The notes: a model not told the origin generated them from the sequence alone. DNA of 64,000 bases from Heloderma charlesbogerti (GCA_026122225.1 JANEZZ010003061.1:682001-746000), one strand, 5' to 3'. Positions 1-11,842 are shown, numbered from the stretch's first letter. Translations and numbers: made by a program.

Positions 1-286
1 CACCCCCTCCCATGCTGCCTTGTAGTCAGCGTGGAATGGCCCCATGCTCCACGCTTGAAGAGGACCGCAGAGTGGCAAAAACAGGGTGTTCCTGGGGTGG
101 GGCGGGCAGAAATGCCGGTACGACACATCCTATGTGTCGTCCGGCTGCCGCTTCCCTTGCTTCGCCTTCCCACGGCTAGACAGCTGAAATCGGCTGTCTA
201 GCCAAAAATGCAATCCCCTCTGCACTTCTCCTGCCCTGCATTGGATAGACGGTCGCCTCCGAGTTCAATAGGATTGTGCCCTCCAT
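1..286. mobile_element. Non-autonomous DNA element (MITE-like), cut by the window edge
   Basis: This block resembles 32411-32874 over much of its length. Both contain the core ggctagacarctgaaat, then tgcattggatag, a tggtcgcctcc-like string, and an end close to ggattg(ca/tg)cctcc. The internal string acacatcctatgtgtcgt is partly self-complementary. The left end lies outside the window. No coding capacity is seen. Classing it as a MITE is inference from the paralogous copy, which has inverted gggtgcaat-type ends. Confidence 0.5.
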
Positions 287-362
287 GTTTATAATTTTCA
301 TGTAAACATCTTAGGGATATTTTTAAGTATGGACAGTGGTATATAAATCTGTTAAATAAACT
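287..362 (+). mobile_element. LINE 3' tail fragment (L2/CR1-like)
   Basis: The string ggtatataaatctgttaaataaac resembles the 3' ends of squamate L2-type LINEs (ggtatataaat followed by taaa repeats). It is too short to assign to a family. Nothing recognisable follows between 363 and 469. Confidence 0.35.
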
Positions 363-469
363 AAACTAAACCAGTACTTTGAATGTTACATGGAAATAGA
401 CCATCAGCTAGTATAGTTCTGTGAGCATTGATGAGATGTGCTCACTGTAGCTAGTTCCAGTTAGTACAA

Positions 470-668
470 TATAGAGGTATCAGGTTATTAACTGAAATTT
501 GCAAGAAATCTTCAAAGGCAGTACCATGGACAGCGCATTGCAAAAGTCCAGTTTAGAAGTTACTAGGGCATGGATAACTGTGACCAGGCTATCTCTGTGC
601 ACTCTGTGAGCAGTGTAACTTATGAAGAAAAAACTTGTGCAAAACTTCAAATTATCTCGGGATGACAC
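470..668 (-). pseudogene. L2 LINE reverse transcriptase fragment
   Basis: The minus-strand translation contains HALVTSKLDFCNAL followed by LPLK. This matches the post-catalytic RT segment of L2 LINEs, and the better copy in this window (38863-39978) has HALVSSRLDYCNALYVGLPLKT. Only about 60 codons survive. It sits just downstream, in element orientation, of the tail at 685-975, an order that does not fit one simple copy, so it is probably a separate or rearranged insertion. Confidence 0.7.
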
Positions 669-684
669 TCAGCTCGTGAAAATT

Positions 685-975
685 ATTTATTATTGTTGTT
701 GTTATTACTACTATTACTACTGAAGCTCTCTGGGCGGTTTACAAGACAAAGCTTAAAACCATAAGATACAATGACATAAGAAAACATAATATACTGTAAG
801 TTAAAAATAGAATAAAACCAAAGTAGTAACCAAGATAAAAACCTGGCAGCAGTGCAAAGATCTAAAAATGCACCAACACAACATTTAAAACTGAAGGGCT
901 AAAAAGTCTGGGAAAATAAAAGGTTTTCACCTGGTGCCTACAAGACCACAATGTAGACACCAGACAAACCTCTCT
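685..975 (-). mobile_element. L2/CR1-type LINE 3' end
   Basis: Starts with a TTATTATTG-rich tail and then gaagctctctgggcggttta, the reverse complement of a LINE 3' end. The body resembles 20947-21250 (gcagcartgcaaaga, gtctgggaaaataa, ttcacctggtgcc). Non-coding 3' UTR only. Confidence 0.7.
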
Positions 976-2071
976 GAGGGAGAAATGACTTGCTATGATT
1001 TATGTTCCCTATGGACGGGAAACAGGTCTGAGGCCACTCCACACAACAGTGGACTGGGGTAATACATTAAAAATTATCCATTATAAAAATTTAAAAATGA
1101 AAGTTGAGCGGCAAGATTGCATGTGCACCCCCTGCTTGTCCAATATCATTAAGATTTGCAGAAGTAGAATACTCTTGTATGTATAACTGTTAAGTGCCCA
1201 AGGAAGCACTGGATTTGTATAATCCTGAGGCCATCTCCACCGTAGTGTAATATAATTTAGCCATGTCAGTACTCTCAAAATCAGGAACATTAATTTCCCT
1301 TATATGCAAATTAGCCATACTAAATTATATCTAATTTCCATCTTTGCCTCTTCTGCTAAGTATCAGCAGCAGAAAGAGAAGGAGTAAATGTGAACAACCC
1401 AGAGAGCTTTCTGTTAGGCAGTATAGAAACATAGTAAATAATAACTTAGCACAACTTAAAACCTCTATTAAGCAACTGCTCACTTAAGCAGTTGTTTAAT
1501 GGTATGGTCATTCAAAAAGGTTAGCAGCAGCTAACAGTTTAGATGAAAAATGCATGAAATACCATTCTCCTCCACTTTCTTGGGACAGTTTCAGTGTGTG
1601 AGTGATTGGTCTGCATGGATGGATTTATTCAGCCTCCATTCAAAGATGAATTTACTAGAGTTTAGGCCAAATATTCTTTTAGGCCTCTGATGAAAATTGC
1701 TGTTGAAATGTGTTTGGCCTGTTACGTTATAGTTTTTAGGTTTTACACATTCAGATTTTAATTTTTTAATATTTATATTTTTGTCATTGCTATGTTATTA
1801 TAAGATTTATATTCATGTGTATTAAAGAATACTGCTTGGAGGTATATATTTTCCTTAATGTTAGCTTTTGTAGATGGAACATTTGTTAAAAATTATTTTT
1901 GCTCTGTTCATTGCATCACAGTATTAATTGCACACAAAAACTGTATCTTATTCTTAATAATGTTTGTAGCTTTAATAGCATGTAATTAGATTTTAAAGCA
2001 TTTTCTTATTCTTGTTTGGTTTTAAGAAAAAAGTGTGCCATTTTCAAAGTTTTTTAAAGCGATGTACCATC
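976..2071. other. Unassigned AT-rich sequence
   Basis: No recognised repeat, RNA gene or coding signal on either strand. Open frames here are under 70 codons with no familiar motif. The part from about 1730 to 2040 is strongly AT-rich. Confidence 0.6.
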
Positions 2072-2165
2072 TTGTTGTTGTTTAGTCGTTAAGTCATGTC
2101 CAACTCTTCGTGACCCCATGGACCATAGCATGCCAGGCCTTCCTGTCCTCCGCTCTCTCCCAGAG
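2072..2165 (-). mobile_element. BovB LINE, extreme 3' end (5'-truncated)
   Basis: Read on the minus strand this is the last ~95 bases of BovB: cactctgggagagagc, ggccatgg-region tccatggggtcacgaagag, then a gactwaacaacaacaag tail. It aligns to about 29320-29420 of the full-length copy. Severe 5' truncation is typical of target-primed reverse transcription. Confidence 0.85.
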
Positions 2166-3734
2166 TGGATGTACAATCTAGTTGCATTTAAAATAGTATT
2201 GATTTTTTTTAAAGCACGTATCCTGCCTTTTGAGCCCCCCATACAAAAACTAGTTAAAAATAAGGTTAAAAAACCCCAACAGCAGCTGCAGAATTGAATC
2301 AACAGTCAAAAACCCTTTGAATCAAGATTTGTTGGCAAAAAGATGGCAAGGAATGGGTCATGTGTTCATGCCACAGTATTGGGGCTGCAGGGGAAAAGGC
2401 ACTGCTTCTAAATGAAGCCCAACCTAACCTCCATGCAAGATGGAATCTGAATCAGCACCTTACTTGTAGATATCAATTTCTGAGTCCCAGGCTGTTTAGG
2501 GCTTCAGAAAAACCAGCCTCTTGAATTGTCTTGAAAATGAACTGTCAGTTGTGTAGCTGTTTCAGAGTGGGCAATGGTTGTGTGGACTCAAGCCCATCAA
2601 TATGCAAGCAGTAGCATTTTACCCCAGCTGAAGTTTCTGACCCATTTTCAAAGGCAACAGCACATAGATTTCACTTCAGTTACGTAGTCTAGAAGTCACT
2701 GAGGCATAAATGACAGTGGCTGGTTCTCTATCTGCCAGATGTGGGTGCAGCTGTGAAGAGGTGGGGTGGGACACTCTGCCACAGCTGCAACATAGGCATC
2801 CAGGAGTTGTGTTTGAAGCACCACCAAAACAGTCTTACAGGAAATTGCAGTCCTGTCTCCAGCCAGCTAGCCTATTTAGTAAAACTTTCATCAACTCTAG
2901 CCCTCTTCATGCATTTTCTGAAATGCATTGAGGGCCAAAACTGGGGACAGGGACAGGGCTGTGCATCGGGTACCCTCCCAAGTGACCCTCCCCCTCAGAC
3001 CCCGTCCTGGCTGTATTGAGTATCCAGGTCTGCAGGCGAGTTCTATTCACATTTTCCTGAACTGAGTAGAATTCTCCATGTGATTGGTCACCCAGGGTCC
3101 CCAGTTTTAGCCCTCATGTAGCATGTGGGAAGAGGGTTTCTGTCTTATCTGGAACTACAATAAAGACCGTATGTGTGTGTGTGTACTCTGTGCTGTTCAC
3201 ATGTATCTCAAGAACATCCTTCATCTTCGGATAAAGTACTGGACAACTTCTGCAGGATTCTGCTAACCACCTACAGGAAGAAATACATTTCTCAATATTG
3301 CTAGAAATGCTAGGTCAGCTTTGAAGTGCAAAAACTCGAATGTAGTTCCCTTGGAGGTTTATATTCCCAGAGTCAGCAGGAGTTTATGGCTTGGACATGC
3401 TTGTTGAAAGCAATCTGACATGGTAATTGCTAAGAGATGGAGGTCAATTAAAAGGCAATTTTACTTTGTCAGCTTGATATTGCAGCTTTTACTAACTTGC
3501 CGGAAAGTCTGAACTTTAGAGTGCTTCAGGAATGACTTACTTCTGTTTGGCTGTTTTGTTTATCTTGGACTTCTCCATGAAGAAACAGCACAATTACTTA
3601 AATTGCTTATTTTGCCAAACCAGTGATTCAGGTGATTATAGAATAAATGACTATAGTCAGTTGGGGGTTGGAAAAAATGTTGTTTGTGCTGCATTAATAG
3701 AACCAGTTTCCAGGTCACAAGTAATAGTGACATG
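2166..3734. other. Unassigned sequence with a short GT microsatellite
   Basis: No recognised gene. A (GT)n tract lies at about 3171-3183. The segment 2185-2260 vaguely resembles a minus-strand LINE tail (atcctgccttttgag) but I could not assign it. Open frames at 2710-3019 lack any family motif. Confidence 0.5.
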
Positions 3735-4255
3735 TTCTGCACCAGTCAGACCTCGTCTAGAGTGCTGTGTCCAGTTCTGGGCATCACAATTTAAGAAGGA
3801 TCTTGACAAACTGGAACAGGTTTAGGAGGGCAACCGAGATGTTAAGGGGATCAAAATCAAGTCTAATAGGAAAGGATGAAGGAGTTCAGTATGTTTAGCC
3901 TGGAGAAAACTGAGGGTAGGTGAGAAAGGATAGCACCCTTCAAATACCTGGAGGGCTTCCACTTAGCAAAGGGCTTGTTCGCTGTTGCCCCAGAGGGCAG
4001 GACAAGATAAAATAGGCTTAAGTTATAGGAGGGCACATTTTGATTGAACATTGGAGGGGATATCTTAATGGTAAGAGCAGTTCAACAATAGAGTCAATTA
4101 TTTGGTGGGGATTAATTAGGCTGTCCATTTCTGGAGGTCTAAAAGAAGAGGCTATATAGCCATCTCTGTTGGAGAGCATTAGCTCTGGATTTCCTGCATA
4201 GGGTGGAGGTTTGACTGGATGGTATAGAAGTCCCCTCCAACTCTGATTGTATAGA
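3735..4255 (+). mobile_element. CR1 LINE 3' region, old copy
   Basis: Contains the CR1 hallmarks gtgtccagttctgggc, aagaaggat-ttgacaaactgga, tttagcctggagaaaactgag, cttcaaatacctgga and ccctccaactctg, in the same order as the better copy at 19020-19545. It is heavily diverged with many indels, so it is an old insertion. The remains of the RT C-terminal end and 3' UTR have no intact frame. Confidence 0.85.
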
Positions 4256-6285
4256 ACTTCGGTTCCTATCTCTGCTTACTCTGTTGTTACCTTCTAAAAC
4301 GTTCCTAGAGATCATCATAAAAATAGCTGTCAGCATAGAATGGATCCATAAATACTTTTCTGCTCACAGAAGTGCTATTTTGTGAGGAAGAAAGTAAATT
4401 CAAAGATAATTTTTAGCTCCACGAGGGGACTTTCAAAAGCCTTGTTTTGTGGCATGGGAATCTATTGTTCAAAGGGAAGAAAAATTATACATCCCACTGG
4501 GTGTGTCCAATGCCTTGGGCACACCTGATTGCAGCCAATAGTTGGGTTTTTGGAATAGGTAGAAAGTTCTGTTTTTATATATAAACGTGTAGGAATATTT
4601 GTCATCACACACAAAAATATTCCTAATAAGGTAAAGCACTTTCCTTAAGCCCAGTATTAGCCCAATTTAAGATGGGAAATATTTTATTGAATTCAGTACA
4701 AAAATGACAAGGAGGTAGGGTGCATGTGCGGTTTTCTCTGCTGTTGCTTTCTTTCATACTTTTTATAAATGTCTTTCACATTTCCTTGGCAACACAGTTG
4801 TCTGCATTGGTTGCTAAGGAACTAGCTTCTTAAGCACAAAGGACTGCAAGGTTGGTACTGCTACCGAAGGATTTAATTCCTGGCACTGTTAAGACAGTGG
4901 AAGATTTTAATATTATTTCAAATGAGCTGTCTGTATTGATAGGTGTATACAGTATATGTATGCCTATAGCTGTGAGTAATATATTACACACATGCACACA
5001 CACATCCTATCCTCAAACCCCTACCTTTCCTCTGAAAATTTAAAATATAAAAAATGACGCAAATTTAGATAACTTGCATAACAAACAGTAGTTATAACAA
5101 TAGAAAGAAATGCTGGAATATTATTGACTGTTTGTATATGGAGAGGAGGGTGTCAGTGTGTGCGAGAATCTAATTTTTGGCAGAATGAGTAAATGCCATA
5201 GATTTTTTTTTCAAATTGATATGTAGCTTATAACAAGCATAGCTAAGATTCTGTTGTGAATGACAATGTCAAAGCAAGCATGCTTGCTAGCTGTTGCATT
5301 AATTGTACATTTTTCTTTAGGAATAAGCTGATGAAAGCATTCTCTCTCTAAATTAGTCAAATTATTTGGTACTGATTAACATCACATTTTATAAAAAAAT
5401 AATATTCCCTTCCAAATGGTGAAAGGGGTTTTTATAAGCTTTTCAGATGAGGCACCCACATTGACAGCCTCAAAATAAATAAGCAAAATTCAATATTTAA
5501 AATACATGGGTCCTATTGGCATCAGCTGTAATGACTGTTTTAGAAGAAGGTATTTGTTTGTTTATATTGCTTGGATTGATGAAATTAACCCTCACTGCTT
5601 CAATCCATTCAAAGTATGTCTTATGATTAACATTGTTTGGGGTAAAAAGATGCCATAGTGTGGGTCATATAAGAAAAAGTAAAATATTTGTAGTTGTCAG
5701 CCATGCATGTCACTATACATTTTCAGTGATTAACTTGATTCTAGTATGCATCTCGCAAAGGAAGAAAATATGAATGCTGCTTTCTGCCATTTTGCATGGG
5801 AACAATAAAAATGAGCCTGTGGCAACATGTCTAAAGCTTTATGAAGTGAAGCAATACATACTACTGTTTTGTTTTATTTTTAAAAATCTTTTTTGGTTGG
5901 CTGAAATGTCAATATTTTGTTGCCACTGAAGCAGCTTAGTTGATGTCATTTTGAATGAATGCCCATCTACGCAAAACAATCTGGATCGAACTGGACTTCT
6001 CTGGGTAAGAATAAATCTTTTAGTATGCAAATACATCTGCCTTGATGCCCCACTATGATCTGCAGCCATGTTCTAACAACACAAATATGTTTTGACACTC
6101 AAGACCTCTTGCTAGATAACATCTTATTTGGCCATCGTTGAAATGCAGCTACTGGGGGAAAGAAAATGGCAGCAGTTTTGTGGTTAGAGCAAAGACCTTA
6201 GAAAGAGTTGACTTGAAAAATGAAAGTTATCCTTTACTACCAGTTTTAAAGTGGTAGTGAAATCTCAACTGTCCTCATCCTTTTT
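4256..6285. other. Unassigned AT-rich sequence
   Basis: About 2 kb in which I recognise no repeat family, RNA gene or exon. Short open frames (for example 4852-5043 and 5839-6069) show no conserved motif. Confidence 0.55.
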
Positions 6286-6287
6286 GA

Positions 6288-6412
6288 CCAACCTTCCCCA
6301 ATCTGGTACCCTTCAGACGTGTCAGACTGCACATGGCAAATGGCCCTGCTGTTTGGGGATAATGGTGGTTGTAGTCCAACACATCTTGAGGGTACCAGAT
6401 TGGGGAAGGCTG
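6288..6412. mobile_element. Foldback MITE (caacctggtgccctccagatg family)
   Basis: The left arm reads aaccttccccaatctggtac and the right arm gtaccagattggggaaggct, which are reverse complements. The centre retains agactgca and gtagtccaacac. This is one of at least seven copies in the window (9222, 11692, 12740, 19889, 52250, 60005, 60255). It is non-coding and probably mobilised by a hAT-type transposase (inference). Confidence 0.75.
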
Positions 6413-6450
6413 TCTTTAATGATTCTGCTGTCTTTGATTCAGTTTAATCA

Positions 6451-6466
6451 AAATAATAATAATAAT
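6451..6466. repeat. (AAT)n microsatellite
   Basis: Five consecutive AAT units directly visible. Confidence 0.8.
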
Positions 6467-6705
6467 AGGCCATCTTCTTGTCCTTGACTAGGGATGCTGG
6501 CAAAGTTCTCAAAAGCTGGGCTTGTAAAAGCAAACCCAACAGAGGGTGACCTTTGAAAGCCTTCAAATTCTTCTGCTTGAATGGATACTGGAGCAGGGGA
6601 ACAATTACTGGCTTTCCTGGCTGACAAAGGAAGAGCCAGGGATTTGGGGGCAGTGGTGGCAGCCTTGGCTACCAGAGCACCCACAAATTTCTTAAAATTG
6701 TCCCT

Positions 6706-6775
6706 ATAATAATATAATAATGATTATATTCTTATATAATAAAATATTGTACAATATAATATTATATAATAGTTG
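6706..6775. repeat. AT-rich low-complexity tract
   Basis: Runs of ataat and tataat with almost no G or C; partly self-complementary. Confidence 0.8.
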
Positions 6776-6799
6776 CTCTGTTACATTGCATAGGGCTGA

Positions 6800-8147
6800 T
6801 TTTAAGAGGTTTGGGAGTAAAGGGTGGCCTTTACCTGTGGATGACTTATGGGGGCGCGGTGGCTTTTGGCCCCGCCAACATCTAATGACTCCATTGCTGT
6901 GTGGGATGGGAAAAAGCTTCCTGAGACAGGGTTAATTCTTTCTGAGCTTTCAGGTTGTCTTGGGGAAATTACCGGACTTCTTTAAAAAAAAAAAAAAAAT
7001 CCAGGGAGAACTGAAGTAATTTTCAGGTTACTCTCTGAGGGGAGCTTTGGGAAACTCACCCTTCTCTGTGTTTCAGAGGAGCTTCTGACATGCTGTTAGG
7101 GCTTTGTAGGTTATAATCAGGTTTTGATTAGAAGTAGCCTAGAAGGGCTTTGGCCTATTCCGCCTCTGGAATGTCAGAATCTCTGTGAGCTTATCTCTGT
7201 CAGTGTTCTCAGAGCAGAGTTAGGGGGAGTCACTTAACTCTTTGTCTACTTGCTGGTCTGGCTTTGTCAGGCAGGGAGGCTGGAAGCTGTCCATGAGAAC
7301 CTGACGGAGGTAGAGTAGGGTTTGCAGAAGGGTCACCGAGGTTGAAGTGTCACTGCTGGAGGGCTGAGAAGTGACACCCTGTTTAGACAGGGGCCTTGTT
7401 GACAGGCTAAAGGCCTTTGTCTGTCAAGGGATCCGGAGGGGGTGTCTTATAGTCACGCCTTCCCTTTTAAGCTGATGCAAAGTTGAAGAGCCTTTGCTAC
7501 GAACATCTCATCATTGCCTGAAGCCTTCTCTGTTTGGATCCATCATCATCTGGGCTTTTGGAGGCACTTTGCAGATGGACTAGAACTCTGGATTGTTAAA
7601 GACTTGCCATGAAAAGTACTGTGAGGCTTTTCATAGACTTGAATTCTCATTTGTTGTGGATTGTGTGTCTGTGTTCGTAGTCAGCTCAGTGTAGAGCAGG
7701 CTGGGGTTGATCTATGACTTTTGGACTTCCCTCTGCCAGAACTCATGCAGCGTGGAGTTGCCAGCGCGAAACCAGTGGCTCAGAACTCCTTGCATGTGTG
7801 GGTATGCCGTTCCCTTGATCTTGATGGGCCTCGACCATGCAACCTGGAGTTCTCAACGGCAGATTTCAAGTTAGTCTAACTCTTTATGGGTGTGGTTTTG
7901 TTTTGGCCTTTTCAAGAAGTTATCCCTTGATTGCCCGATGGGTTCGTTCCAGGAATCATTCCCTTTCCATGTCCGGGGTTGGAACCCTGTGTAAGGGTTG
8001 CCTGGCTTAGTTATGCCAGGAATCCAGAGTCTCTTCCCTTGTGTTCAGAGCTGTGGAGATGGAAACAGAGAAATCACGTTGATGAAGATCTCAGTCACGG
8101 TAGTAGTGTTTAGCTGTGGACTGTTCTGGAATTACATAGAGCATAGT
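6800..8147 (+). mobile_element. Possible LTR-retroelement remnant, part 1
   Basis: A block richer in G+C than its surroundings. It lies on both sides of a BovB insertion with the second part (8590-8730), which carries an AATAAA signal followed by a short T/G-rich stretch, as in an LTR R-U5 region. I see no gag, pol or env motif. The inverted string ttgacaggctaa / ctgtcaa lies near 7398-7428. The identification is weak and rests on composition and the polyadenylation signal only. Confidence 0.25.
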
Positions 8148-8590
8148 TCAAAGCAATGGTTTTCCCAGTAGCAATGTATGGCTGTGAGAGCTGGACTATG
8201 AGGAAGGCTGAGCGCCGAAGAATCGATGCTTTCGAACTGTGGTGCTGGAGAAGACTCTTACGAGTCCCCTGGACTGCAAGGAGGTCAAATCAGTTCATCC
8301 TAAAGGAAATCAACCCTGAGTGCTCATTGGAAGAACAGATACTGAAGCTGAAGCTCAAATATTTTGACCACCAAATGTGAAAACTCCCTGGAAAAGACCC
8401 TGATGCTGGGAAGGATTGAAGGCAAAAGGAGAAGGGGATGGCAGAGGATTAGATGGCTAGATAGCATCACTGATGCAATGAATATGAACTTGAGCACACT
8501 CCGGGAGAGAGCGCAGGACAGGAAGGCCTAGCGTGCTATGGTCCATGGGGTCACGAAGAGTCGGACACGACTGAACGACCGAACAACAAC
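8148..8590 (+). pseudogene. BovB LINE 3' fragment, coding frame broken
   Basis: Aligns to 28975-29420 of the full-length BovB, beginning at the codons for KAMVFPV and ending in the gaacaacaac tail. The first part still reads MVFPVAMYGCESWTMRKAER. A five-base loss after the DHQM codons (about 8378) shifts the frame, and a tgg-to-tag change occurs at about 8528-8530, so it cannot make protein. The terminal string is cggacacgactg, i.e. it keeps the CGA codon that is TGA in the full-length copy. Confidence 0.92.
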
Positions 8591-8730
8591 AAATGGCTAC
8601 TGACTATCAGCTATATGATTTCTGAAGAGTGTAACCATTAAGCTTTTGCCGTGGGATTCCCTGCAATAAAGAAATCTCATTGAATTGGGGGTCCAGTGTC
8701 CGATTGCCTGAGCATGTGCACTGGGGGATG
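8591..8730 (+). mobile_element. Possible LTR-retroelement remnant, part 2
   Basis: Contains gcaataaagaaatctcattg, an AATAAA signal in an LTR-like setting, directly after the BovB tail. See 6800-8147. Family not assignable by eye. Confidence 0.25.
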
Positions 8731-9221
8731 CTAGTTCTCTGACGTGTGTTGCTCAAGAATCCATGTTAGTTCTGGAAGCAGCAGCATGAAAAATTGCCAG
8801 GAATATCATTAAGGCTCCAGATGGCCATTGGGGTACAGGAGACTGCAGTGTGTGCATTCTTCATTCATTAGATTAAAGGCACTTGCTCCCTGTAACTCAA
8901 AAGCATGCAAATGCTTGCCTCATTGCCATGCTATCACCCAGCCGATGACTCCATGAAAGTGACTCCACTTTCAACTGGCCAGTCCAGAGCTTTGGTGGGA
9001 ATTTTTTTCCAACTCAGACAGTCCACACCCTAGACAGGTCAACAGGTTCAGTTACCATCTGGCTGACCTTAATGATACCTACCTTTTGTTTTGAATATCA
9101 GTAGCTAATTGTCTTCCCCAGTACCATCAGATCTAAACCATGTGTTATATAAGTAGTAGAAAGTGAGCCGAAGTATCATGCTTGTTTAACAGGCTAGACA
9201 GACTGTAAATAGAACTTGATG
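8731..9221. other. Unassigned sequence
   Basis: No recognisable feature on either strand. Confidence 0.5.
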
Positions 9222-9290
9222 AACCTTCACCGACCTGGTGCCCTCCAGATGTGTTGTGCACCCTGGAGGGTCCCAGGTTGTGGCAAGCTC
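9222..9290. mobile_element. Foldback MITE, degenerate short copy
   Basis: Carries cgacctggtgccctccagatg on the left and ccctggagggtcccaggttg on the right, with the centre collapsed to a few bases. Same family as 60007-60147. Confidence 0.65.
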
Positions 9291-9321
9291 ATCTAGAGAT
9301 TAGTGATGCCACCTTAAGTAG

Positions 9322-9380
9322 AGAGCTTCGGCTATTGGGCCGTATAGAAATGAAATGAATAAATAAATAATAAAATAGAA
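9322..9380 (+). mobile_element. L2/CR1-type LINE 3' tail
   Basis: The string agagcttcggctattgggc, followed by gtatagaaatgaaatgaata and a taaa repeat tail. It is the same 3' end that appears reversed at 20970-21015. Confidence 0.7.
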
Positions 9381-9804
9381 AGTGTTTCTTAAGTTCGTAA
9401 TCCTCACATGTACAACAAGTCTCAAATTTCATCGTCCAAACTTTAAAACATCTGTAACTTAAACCTACACTGATTATGAATTAAATTATATTTTCTGTGC
9501 CTGCACAGTCTGCATGACTTAGCAGCCAAATTCCACTGTCTTTGTGCATGCTCAGATATTGGTTGCTGTAACGCTTTGCTTTCCAAAGGAAATGGAGAAG
9601 TTCAATTTGCAATGATATGTGCATGAAATATTTTTCCTTTAACTCTTTAATTACTGTTTCTCTGGACAGCAGCACAGGTCCTGCCATGATGAACAGGTAT
9701 TTTTGTACCTGACACTTTGTCTTCCTCTGCCTGTGGTTCTGTATTAATATTGTAAACAAAGCACATAAGGTAATAGCCAGTCAGACAAGGATGCATCATG
9801 ATGA
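9381..9804. other. Unassigned sequence
   Basis: The longest minus-strand frame (9481-9759, 92 codons) has no motif I recognise and no splice or promoter context. Probably chance. Confidence 0.5.
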
Positions 9805-10208
9805 CTAGGGATGGGCGGACATGCGATGTTTGAGTTTGTTGCGGTTCTCCAAATTCCTCTTTGAAGCTCGGTTTGCCTCATTCACATTCCTGAATGTGAG
9901 CATCCTTTTTTCTATCAAGAAAATGCCTGTTTTTGATCACAGAAAAAATGCACATTTTAAATGTGCATACCCCAAATGTGCACTTCCCCCTCCCCATGCT
10001 AAAAGCATGAAAATGCAGATTGGGTGTGTGTGTGTGCATATCAACAATTCTGAAATTGTGCAATTGCACAATTTCAAACATGAACACAAGTTCAGAAAAT
10101 TGCAAAACTTCCCTGGGAAGTTCCCTGGCTCCTGTTCATGTTCATGGTTGTGAATAGGACATGTTCGCATGATTTGCGAGCAGGAATGAAGTTCTCGTAT
10201 ATCCCTAG
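9805..10208. mobile_element. hAT-like MITE with tagggatg ends
   Basis: Ends are ctagggatgggc and, reversed, ctagggatata; the terminus TAGGGATG is typical of hAT elements. The interior has aatgtgca / tgcacatt and gcatgaaaatgc strings shared with 36551, 57650 and 62280. Flanks gcatcatgatga and tcatgatgc are themselves inverted copies, so the terminal repeat may extend outward. Small frames inside are fortuitous. Confidence 0.6.
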
Positions 10209-11498
10209 TCATGATGCACAATATGATGATGCACAGGGTTGGAAAACAATGCCAAAAATTCTGTTCAAAGTCCTCCATAGAAAGCTGGATGCCAGAGAGA
10301 AGGTGTATGCTTTCCCTCATGGAGCAAGTTATCAACATTGCAGCCAGACTTTAATGGGGCCTGGGGAAAAGAATTAAACCCTCCCAATATGCTTCATCTC
10401 TACCCCGCTTCCCAGCTGCTATTAACATTTTAAAACAAACTCTGGGAGATCTTAATTATGGAACCCCTTATAAGTTTTAGCTTGTTCCTTGTTAGTGTGG
10501 TGGCCGTTTTGAAGCTAGCAATGCTATTCTTGGCTCAAAGGATTGCTGAGGGAAGGGCAGCTTAATCACTGTGAAACGTTATAGAACTTGGTTTAAGAGA
10601 TGTTAAGTGAGTTACTGGACTGTAGTGGTATTGGTTTTTTCCCTTTCATCATGAAGAAGGAAGAATACAAGGGTTCTTTGTACTATGGCAGTCAAATAAT
10701 CCAGCACTTGCTTAGTTGTCATTTCCTTGTAAGGAAATTTACACGGCACCAGCTGTGGGAAAATCTGCTGGAAATGGAACAGGAGGAGGCCAGGAATGCT
10801 TGAGTCTTATGCCTTAGATTCTAGAGTTTGTTTCAGATAACTTGCTACTTTTGGTAATTAAAAAAAACATCCTATGTTGAGTGGTACGCTGCATTTTGGA
10901 AGTACTTGGATTTGTACAGTAAGCAAAAAGGAAATAGTTCCTGTTCAGTTTAAGAACATTAGAGGCCTGACAAAAGATGGGATGCAGCAGGAAACTATTA
11001 TTTTAATCTCGGCTAGATATTTGTATAATGATTGTGATAATGGTCCGTTTTGACCACTGGGTATGTTTTCAGAAATATTTACCAGGCACTCATTTTGAAT
11101 GCTTCAGGAAGAGTGTCCTGTCAGTTTTTCAAACTTGTTGTGTCTCTTTCACAGACGGTTGCAGCACTGCACAGTTCATTTGACGTGTGAGCACCTAGGC
11201 CTCCTTGTTTCAAGTTGGAAATATGGAACTCTATAATCTTAATAGTGAGTTTTCTTTAGACATACATTGATAATTCAGCATGCTCCCCTCTGTTCACTGA
11301 CTCTAGTCTTGTGCAAATGGAGAGCAAATGATATGCTGATCAGAGAGGCTGTCCCTTTCTCACTTAATAAAGAATTATATCTGCCATATTTATAATCCTG
11401 AATCTTTGGTAGTAGATAGTGTAGCACTGTCTACTTCTTTTTAACTACAGAAAAAGAAGAGAAATGACTCTAGAATGCACAACCGGTAGAGTCTTTAA
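10209..11498. other. Unassigned sequence
   Basis: About 1.3 kb with no family I can name. Open frames at 10600-10803 and others lack recognisable motifs. Confidence 0.5.
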
Positions 11499-11691
11499 AG
11501 CAGTGGAGGCTGATTGCTCCGATGTCAGTGGGGCGGTGAATTCACTCTGGGTTTCACTCAGAACTAGTCAGAACTCTAAATGAGCTCTCCAAGATACTTT
11601 CTACTCCTGGATAGCTCCTTTAGAGTTCTGACTGAAACCCGGAGGGGATTCACTGCCACATTGACATTGGAGCCACCAGCCTCTGCTGTTT
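11499..11691. mobile_element. Long-palindrome MITE
   Basis: Left arm agcagtggaggctgattg...tgggtttcactcagaact; the right arm read in reverse is agcagaggctggtggctcca...cgggtttcagtcagaact. Nearly the whole 190 bases is one imperfect hairpin. A single arm of the same family lies at 48135-48210. Non-coding. Confidence 0.75.
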
Positions 11692-11842
11692 TAAAGCAGG
11701 GGTGGGGGCAACTTCTGGCCTTCCAGATGCTTTGGACTGCAACTCCCATCACCCCTCACCATTGGAGATGCTGCCTAGGGCTGATGGGAGTTGTTGGCCA
11801 AAACATTTTGAGGGCCACAAGTTGAACCCAGCCCTGCTTTAA
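11692..11842. mobile_element. Foldback MITE
   Basis: Terminal inverted repeats taaagcaggggtgggggcaa and (reversed) taaagcagggctgggttcaa. Inner arms read ggactgcaactcccatcac and gctgatgggagttgttggcc. It directly abuts the palindromic MITE at 11499-11691. Confidence 0.8.

Noticed and set aside
3532..3825. 97-codon plus-strand frame as a host gene
   Set aside because: Its second half (from the SRSQ/LECCVQFWAS region) is CR1-derived, so the frame spans a repeat border.
9821..10338. Frames of 110 and 133 codons on opposite strands, rich in His and Cys
   Set aside because: Lie in a palindromic hAT-like MITE; the His/Cys content comes from repeated tgcaca/tgtgca strings, not from a zinc finger.
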